DNA of 64,000 nt, from assembly GCA_020446675.1 (NCBI GenBank), contig JAGREE010000005.1, positions 1 to 64,000 on the forward strand, in the 5' to 3' direction. Source of the stretch: Alphaproteobacteria bacterium (GTDB lineage Bacteria; Pseudomonadota; Alphaproteobacteria; Sphingomonadales; Emcibacteraceae). The notes beneath the pieces are model-generated. The model made no database searches. It had not been told where the DNA came from and saw only the letters and a program-made list of their open reading frames with translations. The translations under genes and the position numbers were made by a program. Positions 48,486 to 57,932 of the stretch are shown here, one piece after another (the stretch's first letter is position 1; each line of letters opens with the position of its first letter).

Positions 48486-49232
48486 TTACATTTTTTGTGT
48501 TTCACGCACCTTTTCAATAACTTCTTTTAAGTGCTCGTAAGGGACGTAACCGGCTATGATCTGATCACCAATGACAAAGCCTGGTGTGCCTGAAATTCCA
48601 ATATTCTGAACCAGATATTTAGTCTTTGTTATATTGCTTTCTATTTCAGGATCTTTCATATCCTGCTTTAATTTTTCTTCGTCAAGACCGGCATCTTGGG
48701 CAATTTTCATCACTAGATCTTCTGTTAGTGCGCGTTTATTCTTCATCATGGCATTATGGAATTCCATAAATTTCCCTTGCTTCATTGCCGCCATTGCGGC
48801 TGCAGAGGCATAATTTGATGATTCTGCAAGAATAGGGAGTTCCTTATAAATCACTTTTAAATTCTTATCTTCATCAAGCAGCTTGCTCAGAATGCTGGGG
48901 ACCTGTTTGCAATAACCGCAATTATAATCGTAAAATTCAACCAAAGTAACATCACCGTCTTTATTTCCGGCAACATAACTATAACCGTCATTATAAAGCT
49001 GATCATGAGCATCCAATAGCATGCTTGCGTTCTGGCGTTTGCGAAGAACGTTTACGGCTTCCGGGATGATTTCCGGATTTTCAAGAATATAATTACGGAT
49101 TAGCGTATTAATTTCTTCCTTTTGAGCATCGTTAAATGATGTGCCGCTTTGCTGTGCGTTTCCGAACAGGGTAAATAATCCTGCTGAAACGATGACCAGC
49201 ATTATTGCGGCGATCAATTTTGGAAATCTCAT
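48486..49232 (-). CDS. Periplasmic DsbA/ScsC-like thiol-disulphide oxidoreductase
   Basis: Exported thioredoxin-fold protein (248 aa). A signal peptide or anchor covers residues 1-26 (LFGNAQQ). Residues about 35-75 match the helical N-terminal domain of ScsC-like proteins (IRNYILENPEIIPEAVNVL), which mediates oligomers and isomerase activity. The redox site is CGYC (C105, C108) with cis-Pro P217 (SGTPGF). It could act as oxidase or isomerase. It lies 3 nt after the M48 peptidase gene; both products are envelope quality-control proteins. Confidence 0.88.
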   Translation of the reverse strand: MRFPKLIAAIMLVIVSAGLFTLFGNAQQSGTSFNDAQKEEINTLIRNYILENPEIIPEAVNVLRKRQNASMLLDAHDQLYNDGYSYVAGNKDGDVTLVEFYDYNCGYCKQVPSILSKLLDEDKNLKVIYKELPILAESSNYASAAAMAAMKQGKFMEFHNAMMKNKRALTEDLVMKIAQDAGLDEEKLKQDMKDPEIESNITKTKYLVQNIGISGTPGFVIGDQIIAGYVPYEHLKEVIEKVRETQKM

Positions 49233-49235
49233 ACC

Positions 49236-50669
49236 CTAACTCCTATTTCTTTCTTTTTGGCGTTCTGCTTTTTCTTTTTGTTCCTGTTCCTGCTGATCTC
49301 TCTCCTGTTTATCCATATTTGTCTGGCTAGCCATCATAATATCCTGGGCTTTAAACCAGTTTGGAGAGTTCTTAGGAAGTAAGTCTACAGCTTTCTTAGC
49401 ATTTATCATAGCACCTCTAATATTACCAGTAAGTAAAAAATGTTGAGCTGTAGAGTAATGTGTCATCGCTTCATCATTTTTCCTATGGTAGGCAATTGAG
49501 GCTTCTTTCCAGCTAAAACTGTCATTAGGCTCTTCTCTAAGCACGATTTCAAGATTGCTGATTGCTTCATCAAGATATGTGTCATTTTCGGTGCTTATAA
49601 GGGATCGTGCATATGACATGCGGATTAAGGTTGAAGACGGTAAATTCTCTACTGCCTTTTTATAGGGTTCAAGTGATTCTTCCACTCTCCCGTCTTCAAA
49701 TAAAATTTGTCCTTTTGTTTCCTGAAAGTAAGGATTATCAGGAAATTCATTTATAAGTGAATCAATTTCAGCCAGTGCCAGTTTTATCTGCTTACTTCTT
49801 TGATAGCCGAACGTGCGGGCATAACGTGCATTGACGCTTTGATCACTAAGAGGGTATTTTACCAATGTTGCCTGCAAGGGTTTAATATAACCATATAATT
49901 TCGCCTGTAATCTGAGAAACTCTTTTTCAAGTTCAGGATCTGTTTTTACATCGTAAAATGGGGACGCTTTTACCCTTTCCTCAACGCGCTCTATACGGTC
50001 TGAGGTTAAAGGATGAGTACTTGCGTAAGGATCTTGGTATCTCTCTGGGACGAGGTCCTGGTCACCGAGAATTTCAAAAAATTCAATGAGACCTTTTCCA
50101 GACTGTCCCATTTTATCCAGAATTGTAAGGGCTGACTGATCAGCTGATGATTCTTGTGTTCGACTGAAACGCAGCAGTGTCCGATAGCCAACCTGCTGCC
50201 CGCCCATCATAATTGCCATTCCGGCATCTGCGGAGCCCGCTGCCATTGCAGCAACACCTAGTAACAACCCCATGAGGCTGTATGCGGTCATTTGAGACAT
50301 GCCTTCACTAAATCTTGAAAGATGGCCACCTTTAATATGACCTGTTTCATGGGCAATGACCCCGATAACCTGATTTGTATTTTGTGCCGCAAGCAGAAGA
50401 CCGGAATTAATGAACACATTCTGACCACCCATGACAAAGGCATTGATTGAACTGTCATCAAGAAGATAAGTTTCAACTGCATTTGGCTCAAGGTCGGCTG
50501 CTTTAAAAATTGGTTCTGTAATGTCTCTTATGATCTGCTCAATTTCAGCATCCCGTAAAATGGAAAGTCCACGCTCTTTTGCAAATGTAATATTTGTCAT
50601 AGTGAAGCTGTAAATAAGCGTCACAACAAATAGTCTGTGTAGTACACCCTTAATGGTTCTAATAATCAT
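49236..50669 (-). CDS. M48 family peptidase with TPR domain (BepA-like)
   Basis: Exported zinc peptidase of 477 aa. The signal sequence ends near residue 30 (ITFAKE); the zinc motif HETGH is at 107-111, with a third ligand Glu expected in the ESSADQSA segment. A C-terminal array of TPR helices follows (about 270-440), and the tail is Gln/Glu/Lys-rich. In E. coli, BepA (YfgC) degrades stalled outer-membrane proteins such as LptD at the BAM complex; here this role is inferred by family. Linked to the DsbA-like gene by a 3-nt gap. Confidence 0.9.
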   Translation of the reverse strand: MIIRTIKGVLHRLFVVTLIYSFTMTNITFAKERGLSILRDAEIEQIIRDITEPIFKAADLEPNAVETYLLDDSSINAFVMGGQNVFINSGLLLAAQNTNQVIGVIAHETGHIKGGHLSRFSEGMSQMTAYSLMGLLLGVAAMAAGSADAGMAIMMGGQQVGYRTLLRFSRTQESSADQSALTILDKMGQSGKGLIEFFEILGDQDLVPERYQDPYASTHPLTSDRIERVEERVKASPFYDVKTDPELEKEFLRLQAKLYGYIKPLQATLVKYPLSDQSVNARYARTFGYQRSKQIKLALAEIDSLINEFPDNPYFQETKGQILFEDGRVEESLEPYKKAVENLPSSTLIRMSYARSLISTENDTYLDEAISNLEIVLREEPNDSFSWKEASIAYHRKNDEAMTHYSTAQHFLLTGNIRGAMINAKKAVDLLPKNSPNWFKAQDIMMASQTNMDKQERDQQEQEQKEKAERQKERNRS

Positions 50670-50775
50670 TTGCCAAGTCTATTCTTAAAGGCCTGTTTCG
50701 TCAATTGCAGCTCCATATATTCATTAACGGCTTAATGGAGAATGAACATAATGGTATTTCAGAATTGTGACAAAA

Positions 50776-50805
50776 TTAAAGCCCGAATAAAGTTTCGGGC
50801 TTTAA
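50776..50805 (-). terminator. Terminator after rne
   Basis: TTAAAGCCCGAA (50776-50787) and TTCGGGCTTTAA (50794-50805) form a perfect 12-bp stem with a 6-nt loop. On the minus strand the T-rich TTTAATTTTG continues after it, 14 nt past the rne stop. Confidence 0.85.
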
Positions 50806-50818
50806 TGTAATGAATGGC

Positions 50819-53596
50819 TTATCTGGACCACCAGCCTTTTTTCTTTGGTTTGACTTCAACTGGTGCTGTATTTGCTACTGAAACAGCTTCTTTATCAGGA
50901 ATGGGGGCTGTCTCACTCGCTGTTTCTGTTTTTTTAGTGGTTCTTTTTCTGGGGCTTCTTGCTGGTTTCTTTTCAGTCTGGCTTTCTTCATTGGCCTCAG
51001 ATTTATCCTCAACTGACTTTTTACGTGCACGTGGTGCCCGTTTAGGTTTTGGCTTTACTTCCTCTTTTGCCGCTGCTGTTTCAGAAACTTCGGCTAATTG
51101 CTTATTCTGATCGGTATTTTCTTCCTTTTTATCGTCGTCCTGAACTTTTCTTTTTTGACGTGGCTTAGGGTTTGTTTTAGCTTCTTCCTTAATTTCCTGT
51201 TTATCGGTAACGTCCGCAGTTACAGTTTTCGTTTCATCGGAAAGATCTTTGTCGCTTTTACTATTTGATTCATCAGTCTTGTTTTCGATTTTATTATCAA
51301 AGTCACGTCTTTTCCCCCGTCTTGGACGGCGTTTGCGGCGCGGGCGATCATGGTCTTCTTCCCCTAATACAGAATTTTCATCCGGCTCGTTTGTAGGAAG
51401 GTTACTTTTATTTTGCGAAGGTTTTCTTCTTCTTCTGCGTCGTTTTGATTTTTCGTTGTTTGTTTCGTTATTTGCTTCTTTATTTGTTTCTTTATTTGTT
51501 TCTTTAGGGGTGACGTCTTCTTCCGTTACATCAATCAGTTTATTGACATCGTGTCCTAGCCTTAAAGAGTCATTTCTGTTTTGCAGAGTGCCGGAAGGCT
51601 TGCCTGATTTATCCATGCGGTAAGCAGATGCGGTCAGATCATTATCAATGGCAATTGTAACGCTGAATTTATTCCGCTTTTCAAGGCTGATTAGATTTTC
51701 TCTTTTATTATTAAGAAGATATATAGCAACTCTTGAAGGAAGATAGACGGTAAAATGGGAATTGTTACTTCGGCTGCCTTCTTCTTCAATAATTCTTAAT
51801 ATATGAAGGCTCTGTGATTCAACAGATCTTAATACACCGCTGCCTTCGCAATGCGGGCAGGGGGTTGTGCTTGATTCAAGCACGCCGACCCTTAATCTCT
51901 GTCTTGACATTTCCATCAGGCCAAAAGAACTGATCCTTCCTACCTGAATGCGGGCACGGTCAGCTTTTAGACAATCCTTCATTTTTCTTTCAACAGCCCG
52001 GTTATTCCGGTTCTCTTCCATGTCGATAAAATCAATGACAACGAGCCCTGCCATATCCCTTAATTTTAACTGACGGGCAATTTCCTCAGCTGCTTCAAGA
52101 TTTGTTTTAAGCGCCGTTTCCTCGATATTATGTTCTTTTGTTGCTCTTCCTGAGTTTACATCAATCGAAACCAATGCTTCCGTCGGGTTTATAACAATAT
52201 AACCTCCAGATTTTAGTTGTGCTGTCGGGCTATACATGGAATCGAGATGAGCTTCCACTTTATAGCGCTGAAAAAGCGGAATTGGATCAACATAATGATG
52301 GATTTTCTTGGCATGGCTGGGCATTAACATGCTCATGAAATTTTTTGCTGTTTTATATCCTCTTTCCCCTTCAACCAGTATTTCACTGATGTCTCTGGTA
52401 TAAAGATCACGAATGCTGCGCTTGATCAGGTTGCCTTCTTCATAAATCTGCGTTGGAGCAATAGATTTAAGTGTAAGTTCTCGGATCGCATCCCACATTC
52501 GTTTAAGATAATCATAATCACGTTTAATTTCCAATTTGGTGCGGTCACTGCCCGCTGTGCGGATGATACAGGCATGCCCCTTAGGCATATTTAGCTCTGA
52601 TAGAATATTTTTTAGCTTTTTGCGGTCTTTGACATTGGCTATTTTACGACTAACGCCACCACCGTGAAGTGTATTTGGCATAAGTACACAATAACGGCCG
52701 GGTAGAGAAAGATAAGTTGTGAGGGCAGCACCCTTATTACCGCGTTCTTCTTTAACAACCTGTATAAGAATAATCTGGTTTTTCTTAATCACTTCCTGAA
52801 TTTTATATTTATAGCGCAGACGTTTTGCCATTTTAATGCGTAAACGTTCTTCTTCTTCTTCCTCAGAGGGGGAATTAACCTCTTCATGGCTTTCAATGGC
52901 CAAATCACCATTTTCTATAAATTCATCATCTGTAAATTCATTTTCATCATGACCGTGATCATGATTATGATCGTCATCATCATCATGTTCTTCAGCATTA
53001 TTAGCATCATCAGCAAGTTCTTCTGTAATAACATCATCAGCTTTTGTTGATTCAGCTTTCGTATTAGATTTTTTTCTGCGGGGTTTGCGTTTGGCTGCTA
53101 GATCTTTTTCATTATCTTCCGGCTCAACTTTCTTTTCAGAATTTTCGTCAGTTTCCTGAATATCACTGACAATTAATTCTCCAGCATCATCAGTTTTCTC
53201 AACATGATTTTCAGTGTCGCTTTCGCTGTGCCTTCTGCGGGGGCGTCTTCTTCTCTTTTTTGGTTTTTCCTGTTGTTCTTTAGCTTCAACTTCAAAAAGA
53301 TCAACATTGGCTGCTGCTTCTTCCGCGATTAATGCTTCGCGGTCAGCAACCGGGATTTGATAATAATCAGGGTGAATTTCACTAAAGGCCAGAAATCCAT
53401 GACGATTTCCACCGTAATCCACAAATGCGGCTTGCAGTGAAGGTTCGACACGAGTTACTTTCGCTAGGTAAATGCTGCCTTTTAATTGCTTTTTAGAGGA
53501 ACTTTCATAATCAAAGTCCTCCACTCGATTTCCGTCGACGATGGCCACACGGGTCTCTTCCTGGTGGGAGGCGTCGATTAACATACGTATTGACAT
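50819..53596 (-). CDS. rne: Ribonuclease E
   Basis: Endoribonuclease and scaffold of the RNA degradosome (925 aa). The S1 domain is split: residues about 35-86 and 263-300, separated by a charged insertion of about 170 residues containing basic runs and a His/Asp cluster (203-217). Catalytic D479 (SIDVNSGR) and D522 (VIDFIDME) and the zinc-link C580/C583 (TPCPHC) are intact. The disordered C-terminal third is rich in Lys/Arg/Glu and ends GWWSR; a GWW ending binds PNPase in Caulobacter RNase E. I choose ATG 53596 with TGGAGA 8 nt upstream. A long leader suggests autoregulation. Confidence 0.95.
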   Translation of the reverse strand: MSIRMLIDASHQEETRVAIVDGNRVEDFDYESSSKKQLKGSIYLAKVTRVEPSLQAAFVDYGGNRHGFLAFSEIHPDYYQIPVADREALIAEEAAANVDLFEVEAKEQQEKPKKRRRRPRRRHSESDTENHVEKTDDAGELIVSDIQETDENSEKKVEPEDNEKDLAAKRKPRRKKSNTKAESTKADDVITEELADDANNAEEHDDDDDHNHDHGHDENEFTDDEFIENGDLAIESHEEVNSPSEEEEEERLRIKMAKRLRYKYKIQEVIKKNQIILIQVVKEERGNKGAALTTYLSLPGRYCVLMPNTLHGGGVSRKIANVKDRKKLKNILSELNMPKGHACIIRTAGSDRTKLEIKRDYDYLKRMWDAIRELTLKSIAPTQIYEEGNLIKRSIRDLYTRDISEILVEGERGYKTAKNFMSMLMPSHAKKIHHYVDPIPLFQRYKVEAHLDSMYSPTAQLKSGGYIVINPTEALVSIDVNSGRATKEHNIEETALKTNLEAAEEIARQLKLRDMAGLVVIDFIDMEENRNNRAVERKMKDCLKADRARIQVGRISSFGLMEMSRQRLRVGVLESSTTPCPHCEGSGVLRSVESQSLHILRIIEEEGSRSNNSHFTVYLPSRVAIYLLNNKRENLISLEKRNKFSVTIAIDNDLTASAYRMDKSGKPSGTLQNRNDSLRLGHDVNKLIDVTEEDVTPKETNKETNKEANNETNNEKSKRRRRRRKPSQNKSNLPTNEPDENSVLGEEDHDRPRRKRRPRRGKRRDFDNKIENKTDESNSKSDKDLSDETKTVTADVTDKQEIKEEAKTNPKPRQKRKVQDDDKKEENTDQNKQLAEVSETAAAKEEVKPKPKRAPRARKKSVEDKSEANEESQTEKKPARSPRKRTTKKTETASETAPIPDKEAVSVANTAPVEVKPKKKGWWSR

Positions 53597-54075
53597 ATAA
53601 ATATTCTCCACTCAAAAAACCGCTCGAGCTATTATGGTCATTTACTGCCATAAAGCGTGCAGGTTTTTGGTTTGTTGTTTTTAATAATTTTTGGGGCAAT
53701 GCATTAAAAGACTTAGGAAAGAGAACAAATACGCCATTATCACCAAAGGTTTTTTCCTTTGATGCTGGGTGACTACTCTTGCTGCTTTTAATGCTTGAAT
53801 TCATAATTTTTTTATCAAACTTGTTTTTGGTTTGATTGTAATCTCTATTCTTTTTTCTTTTTCTTATAAGTATTTCTTATAAAGCCTAATCATCACATTG
53901 ATTTTCAGCATCGTATTTTCGATCATTTCTTACGCGTCAATACGACTGGATTATAACATAATAAACATGTTGACGATAAACAACTGAAAATAACAAAAAT
54001 TAAAAAATACTTTTTGAAATCATTATTTTATATTAGAAATGTTAATAAATATTAACCAATGTCCTGTATTTTGTT
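53597..54075. other. Divergent intergenic region rne / amidase
   Basis: About 480 AT-rich bases. On the minus strand a perfect TATAAT (53955-53950) would start an rne transcript near 53943, giving a leader of roughly 345 nt; no good -35 hexamer is seen. The leader has a small hairpin CAAAGG/CCTTTG (53744-53761). Near the amidase gene, GTTAATA-AA-TATTAAC (54041-54056) is a perfect dyad. I see no convincing gene here. Confidence 0.4.
54041..54056. promoter_or_regulatory. Dyad upstream of the amidase gene, CtrA-like
   Basis: GTTAATA-AA-TATTAAC is a 7-bp inverted repeat. It also reads TTAA-N6-TTAACC, near the CtrA consensus TTAA-N7-TTAAC but with one base less between halves. The region is AT-rich, so chance is likely. 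Confidence 0.2.
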
Positions 54076-55323
54076 ATGTATAGGCAACTGAATACGAAGA
54101 TAATTAGGATGATCATAGTGGATCGAACCCTGTTTTTGCCAATAAGAATTTTTCTTTCTGCACTGATTTTTTCGGCACTTTTGGCAGGCTATTCGCTTGC
54201 TGCATCACCGGAAATATCAGCTGTTCGATTTGGCGGTGACGACAATAAGACCCGCTTTGTCCTTGAAATAAAAGGGAAATCTGCATTCCGAACATTCAGC
54301 CTGGCAAATCCGAACAGGATTGTTATTGATCTTGATGAAGTCAACTGGAATATAGGTCCGGGTGGTGCTGAAGGGATGGGGCTTATCAAAAATTATCGGT
54401 ATGGGCTCTATATGCCAGGTACGTCCAGAATTGTGCTTGATCTGAAATATCCGGTAAAAATAGCGAATTCATTTGTCATTAAGGGCAAAGCCGGAAACCC
54501 GGACCGGATGGTTTTTGATTTCGAAAAAATATCTCAGGCATCATTTTCCAGCAGTATTTCAGCGCCAGCTGTAAGAGCACAGGCGGTTAATAGTACAAGA
54601 ACCCCTGCCAGCAGGCCTATTTCAAACAAAAAAATCATTGTCCTTGACCCTGGCCATGGTGGTCATGATCCTGGCAATCTGGGCGGGGTTAAAATCAATG
54701 GTATTTCAGAAAAAAACGTGACCATTACGGCAGCTCGAAATATTAAAAATATTCTTGAAGCATCAGGACGGTATAAAGTTATTCTGACAAGGGATCGGGA
54801 TATCTATGTCAACCTTCGTGACAGACCACAGGTTGCTCATCAAAACAATGCCGATTTATTTATTTCCATTCATGCAGATTCATTCACACAATCTTCTGTA
54901 AGAGGTGCAACTGTTTATACTCTCTCGGAAAATGCATCGGATCGGGAAGCAGCATTGCTGGCGGCTCGTGAAAACAAGTCTGATGTTATAGCAGGGGTCA
55001 ATCTTGGTGATGAAACGGATATGGTGCAAAATATCCTGATTGATTTGGTTAAACAGGAAACAATGAATTTATCCAATCGCTTTGCAGGTGAATTGGATTC
55101 AGAGCTTAAAAAAGCGGTGACGATGAGAAAAAGAAGCCTTAGATCTGCGGGCTTTGTCGTTTTAAAAGGCATAGATGTGCCATCCGTCCTGATTGAAATG
55201 GGATATTTAACTAATAGCACGGATGCAAAACTGCTTATGCAGAAAGAAACACACGATAAAATCGGCAGAGCAATTTTAAATGCAACTGATCGATATTTTG
55301 CCAAAAACTTTGCGTTTAACTAG
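54076..55323 (+). CDS. N-acetylmuramoyl-L-alanine amidase with AMIN domain
   Basis: Periplasmic zinc amidase that cuts peptidoglycan stem peptides at division (415 aa), AmiC-like. A signal peptide or N-terminal helix (about residues 20-43, ending SLAAS) is followed by an AMIN targeting domain (about 45-155), a Ser/Ala/Pro linker, and Amidase_3 (about 187-412) with zinc ligand H194 (DPGHGGHDPG), the HAD in FISIHADSF, and catalytic E374 (VLIEMGYL). The start may be the ATG at 54076 or at 54109. The order rne, amidase, PBP1A, prfB is conserved in alphaproteobacteria. Confidence 0.93.
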   Translation: MYRQLNTKIIRMIIVDRTLFLPIRIFLSALIFSALLAGYSLAASPEISAVRFGGDDNKTRFVLEIKGKSAFRTFSLANPNRIVIDLDEVNWNIGPGGAEGMGLIKNYRYGLYMPGTSRIVLDLKYPVKIANSFVIKGKAGNPDRMVFDFEKISQASFSSSISAPAVRAQAVNSTRTPASRPISNKKIIVLDPGHGGHDPGNLGGVKINGISEKNVTITAARNIKNILEASGRYKVILTRDRDIYVNLRDRPQVAHQNNADLFISIHADSFTQSSVRGATVYTLSENASDREAALLAARENKSDVIAGVNLGDETDMVQNILIDLVKQETMNLSNRFAGELDSELKKAVTMRKRSLRSAGFVVLKGIDVPSVLIEMGYLTNSTDAKLLMQKETHDKIGRAILNATDRYFAKNFAFN

Positions 55324-55417
55324 GTAAAATTCTAATTTTTATTAACTTGATTGTGCCTTATGTATGTCATAATTTGCACCTAAAATTACAGCGATTCTAA
55401 CATATCAGGCGAAGTGG

Positions 55418-57910
55418 TTGTTTAAACTGTCAAAAAAGTGGAAAAATATTATAGGCGGATTAGTGGTTTTTACCCTTGTTTCGGGTATTGTCACGGTCAT
55501 TGGCGGCCTTTATGTCCTTTATTCCTATGGTCGCGATCTACCTGACTATAAACAGCTTGCAGATTATGAGCCACCAGTCGTAAGCCGGGTATATGCCGGT
55601 GATGGTAGTCTGATCAAAGAATATGCCCGTGAAAAACGGCTTTTTGTTCCAATTTCAGCAATACCGCCAAAAGTAATACAAGCCTTTATTTCTGCTGAAG
55701 ATCAGAATTTTTATTCTCATATAGGAATTGATTTTAAGGGTCTGTTTCGAGCGGTTCTGGTCAATGTCAAAAATGTCATTACAGGAAGGCGTCCGGTCGG
55801 GGCCTCAACAATCACGCAACAGGTTGCAAAAAACTTCCTGCTAAGTGGTGAAGTGCGATTGGAGCGCAAAATTAAGGAAGCCATTCTTTCCTATAGAATT
55901 GAGCAGACCTTTACCAAAGATCAAATTTTAGAACTTTATCTAAACGAAATTTATCTTGGTCAGAATTCTTATGGCGTGGCCGCGGCTGCTCTCAATTATT
56001 TTGGTAAGTCGCTTGATGAGCTTGACGTTGAGGAAATTGCGTATCTTGCGGCTGTGCCCAAGGGGCCCAGTAATTATCACCCCGTTCGCCATTATAATGC
56101 GGCCATCGGTCGTCGTAACTGGGTTCTGGGCCGAATGGCCATAGAAGGCTATATCAGTGAAAACGAAAAAGATGAAGCCGTTAAAAAACCGCTTGTAGCT
56201 GTTGAGTCCGGGCAGGCAAGAACATTTCAGGCAGATTATTTTGCAGAAGATGTCCGACGTGAACTTAAGGAATCATTCGGTGACGAAGAACTCTATGGGG
56301 GTGGACTGGCGGTTAGGACGTCACTTTCACCAAGACTTCAAACCATCGCAGAACGCGAATTAAAAAATGGTCTTGTGGTTTATGATCGCCGCCATGGATG
56401 GAAAGGCCCGCTGGATAAAATGGACTTATTTTCTGCGCCATTTGAAGAGTGGAAAAAAAGCTTTCTGGAAATTAGTACACCGCTCGGTATTGATAGCTGG
56501 GAAATTGCTGTTGTTCTGGATGTAGATGATCAGAAAGCGACAATAGCAACTCAAAAGTCCATTCATGACGCAGCAACATATGAGCGTCTGCCACTTGAGA
56601 CTATTTCATTGGATGAAGTGAGCTGGGCACGTAAATGGCTACCGGAAGAAAGACGCGGACCGGCGGTTAAATCTGTAACAGAGGTTTTAAGCCAGGGCGA
56701 TATAATAGCCGTTGAAAAAATTGATCCATCAAAAGCTGAAACCACGACTATAAGCAATGGAACTGCTTATGGCTTACGTCAGATACCTGAAGTGAATGGA
56801 GCCTTGGTGGCTCTGGACCCGCATACAGGACGGGTACTGGCTATGGTTGGCGGGTATGACTTTAAACGAAGTGAATATAACAGAGCAACCCAGGCAAAAC
56901 GTCAGCCAGGCAGTGCTTTTAAGCCATTTGTTTACAGTGTTGCTCTTGATAACGGCTTTACACCATCGAGTCTCGTGCTTGATGCCCCATTCGTGATCGA
57001 TCAGGGGTTTGGAAATGGGAAATGGAAACCACGCAATTCAAGCAACAAATATTATGGTCCGAGTACGCTTAGACTAGGCATTGAAAAATCAAGAAACCTT
57101 ATGACTGTCCGACTGGCTCAAAACCTTAAAATGGATAGAATTGTTGAAGTTGCTGATCGGTTTAATATTACACACAATATGCCGGATCTCCTTTCAATGT
57201 CGCTCGGCGCGGGGGAGACAACATTACTAAGACTTACAGCAGCATATGGAATGATCGTCAATGGTGGTAAGAAAATTGAACCGACCCTGATTGACCGTAT
57301 TCAGGACAGACATGGCGTTACCATATATAAGCATGATCAACGGCAGTGTGATGGGTGTATTGTTGATAAATGGGATTATCAGCAAGAACCAGTGCTTCCT
57401 GATGTCAGGGACAGGGTGTTGGATCAGGTGACAGCATATCAGCTGGTCTCAATGATGGAAGGTGTGGTGCAGCGCGGAACTGGTATTCGTATTAAAGTAT
57501 TAAACCGCCCTCTCGCTGGAAAAACTGGTACAACGGATGAAAGTTTTGATACCTGGTTTGTCGGGTTTTCACCGGATCTTGTTGTCGGTGTATTTGTTGG
57601 TTTCGATAGACCCCGTTCACTCGGAGATGGTGAAGAGGGTGCGTCTACAGCAGTTCCAATCTTTCGTGACTTCATGGCAGGTGCTCTTCATGATGAGAAA
57701 CCCATTCCATTCCGGGTACCTGAAGGCGTGAGACTGGTTCGTGTTGATCCGGTTTCTGGCCAACTTGCAAGTGCTGAAACTAAAAATACTATCCTGGAAG
57801 CTTTCAGACAGGGAACCTTCCCAAATAAAGAAGAACAAGTACTTGACGGATTTAATTCTCTCGTGCAAACAAAGACCAAGCTGCGAACAGGTACTGGCGG
57901 CATATATTAA
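55418..57910 (+). CDS. Penicillin-binding protein 1A
   Basis: Bifunctional peptidoglycan synthase (830 aa), class A. A membrane anchor (about 10-34) precedes the GT51 glycosyltransferase with catalytic E94 (SAEDQNFYSH) and GASTITQQVAKNF, then an OB-like insertion and the transpeptidase with S499-x-x-K502 (GSAFKPF), SRN (KSRNLMTVRLA) and KTG (AGKTGTTDE). The start is TTG at 55418; no ATG fits as well. The gene lies 94 nt after the amidase and 22 nt before prfB. Confidence 0.94.
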   Translation: MFKLSKKWKNIIGGLVVFTLVSGIVTVIGGLYVLYSYGRDLPDYKQLADYEPPVVSRVYAGDGSLIKEYAREKRLFVPISAIPPKVIQAFISAEDQNFYSHIGIDFKGLFRAVLVNVKNVITGRRPVGASTITQQVAKNFLLSGEVRLERKIKEAILSYRIEQTFTKDQILELYLNEIYLGQNSYGVAAAALNYFGKSLDELDVEEIAYLAAVPKGPSNYHPVRHYNAAIGRRNWVLGRMAIEGYISENEKDEAVKKPLVAVESGQARTFQADYFAEDVRRELKESFGDEELYGGGLAVRTSLSPRLQTIAERELKNGLVVYDRRHGWKGPLDKMDLFSAPFEEWKKSFLEISTPLGIDSWEIAVVLDVDDQKATIATQKSIHDAATYERLPLETISLDEVSWARKWLPEERRGPAVKSVTEVLSQGDIIAVEKIDPSKAETTTISNGTAYGLRQIPEVNGALVALDPHTGRVLAMVGGYDFKRSEYNRATQAKRQPGSAFKPFVYSVALDNGFTPSSLVLDAPFVIDQGFGNGKWKPRNSSNKYYGPSTLRLGIEKSRNLMTVRLAQNLKMDRIVEVADRFNITHNMPDLLSMSLGAGETTLLRLTAAYGMIVNGGKKIEPTLIDRIQDRHGVTIYKHDQRQCDGCIVDKWDYQQEPVLPDVRDRVLDQVTAYQLVSMMEGVVQRGTGIRIKVLNRPLAGKTGTTDESFDTWFVGFSPDLVVGVFVGFDRPRSLGDGEEGASTAVPIFRDFMAGALHDEKPIPFRVPEGVRLVRVDPVSGQLASAETKNTILEAFRQGTFPNKEEQVLDGFNSLVQTKTKLRTGTGGIY

Positions 57911-57932
57911 TTCATAATAATGGTCTTTAAAA

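Noticed and set aside
50400..53596. Repeat-like runs in rne (KETNKETNKEANNETN and similar) as a nucleotide repeat or CRISPR
   Set aside because: They are short imperfect codon repeats within a disordered region of an intact reading frame.
53511..53804. 97-codon minus-strand ORF in the rne leader
   Set aside because: It overlaps the rne start in another frame, its composition is low-complexity Ser/Lys, it has no ribosome site, and it matches nothing I recognise.
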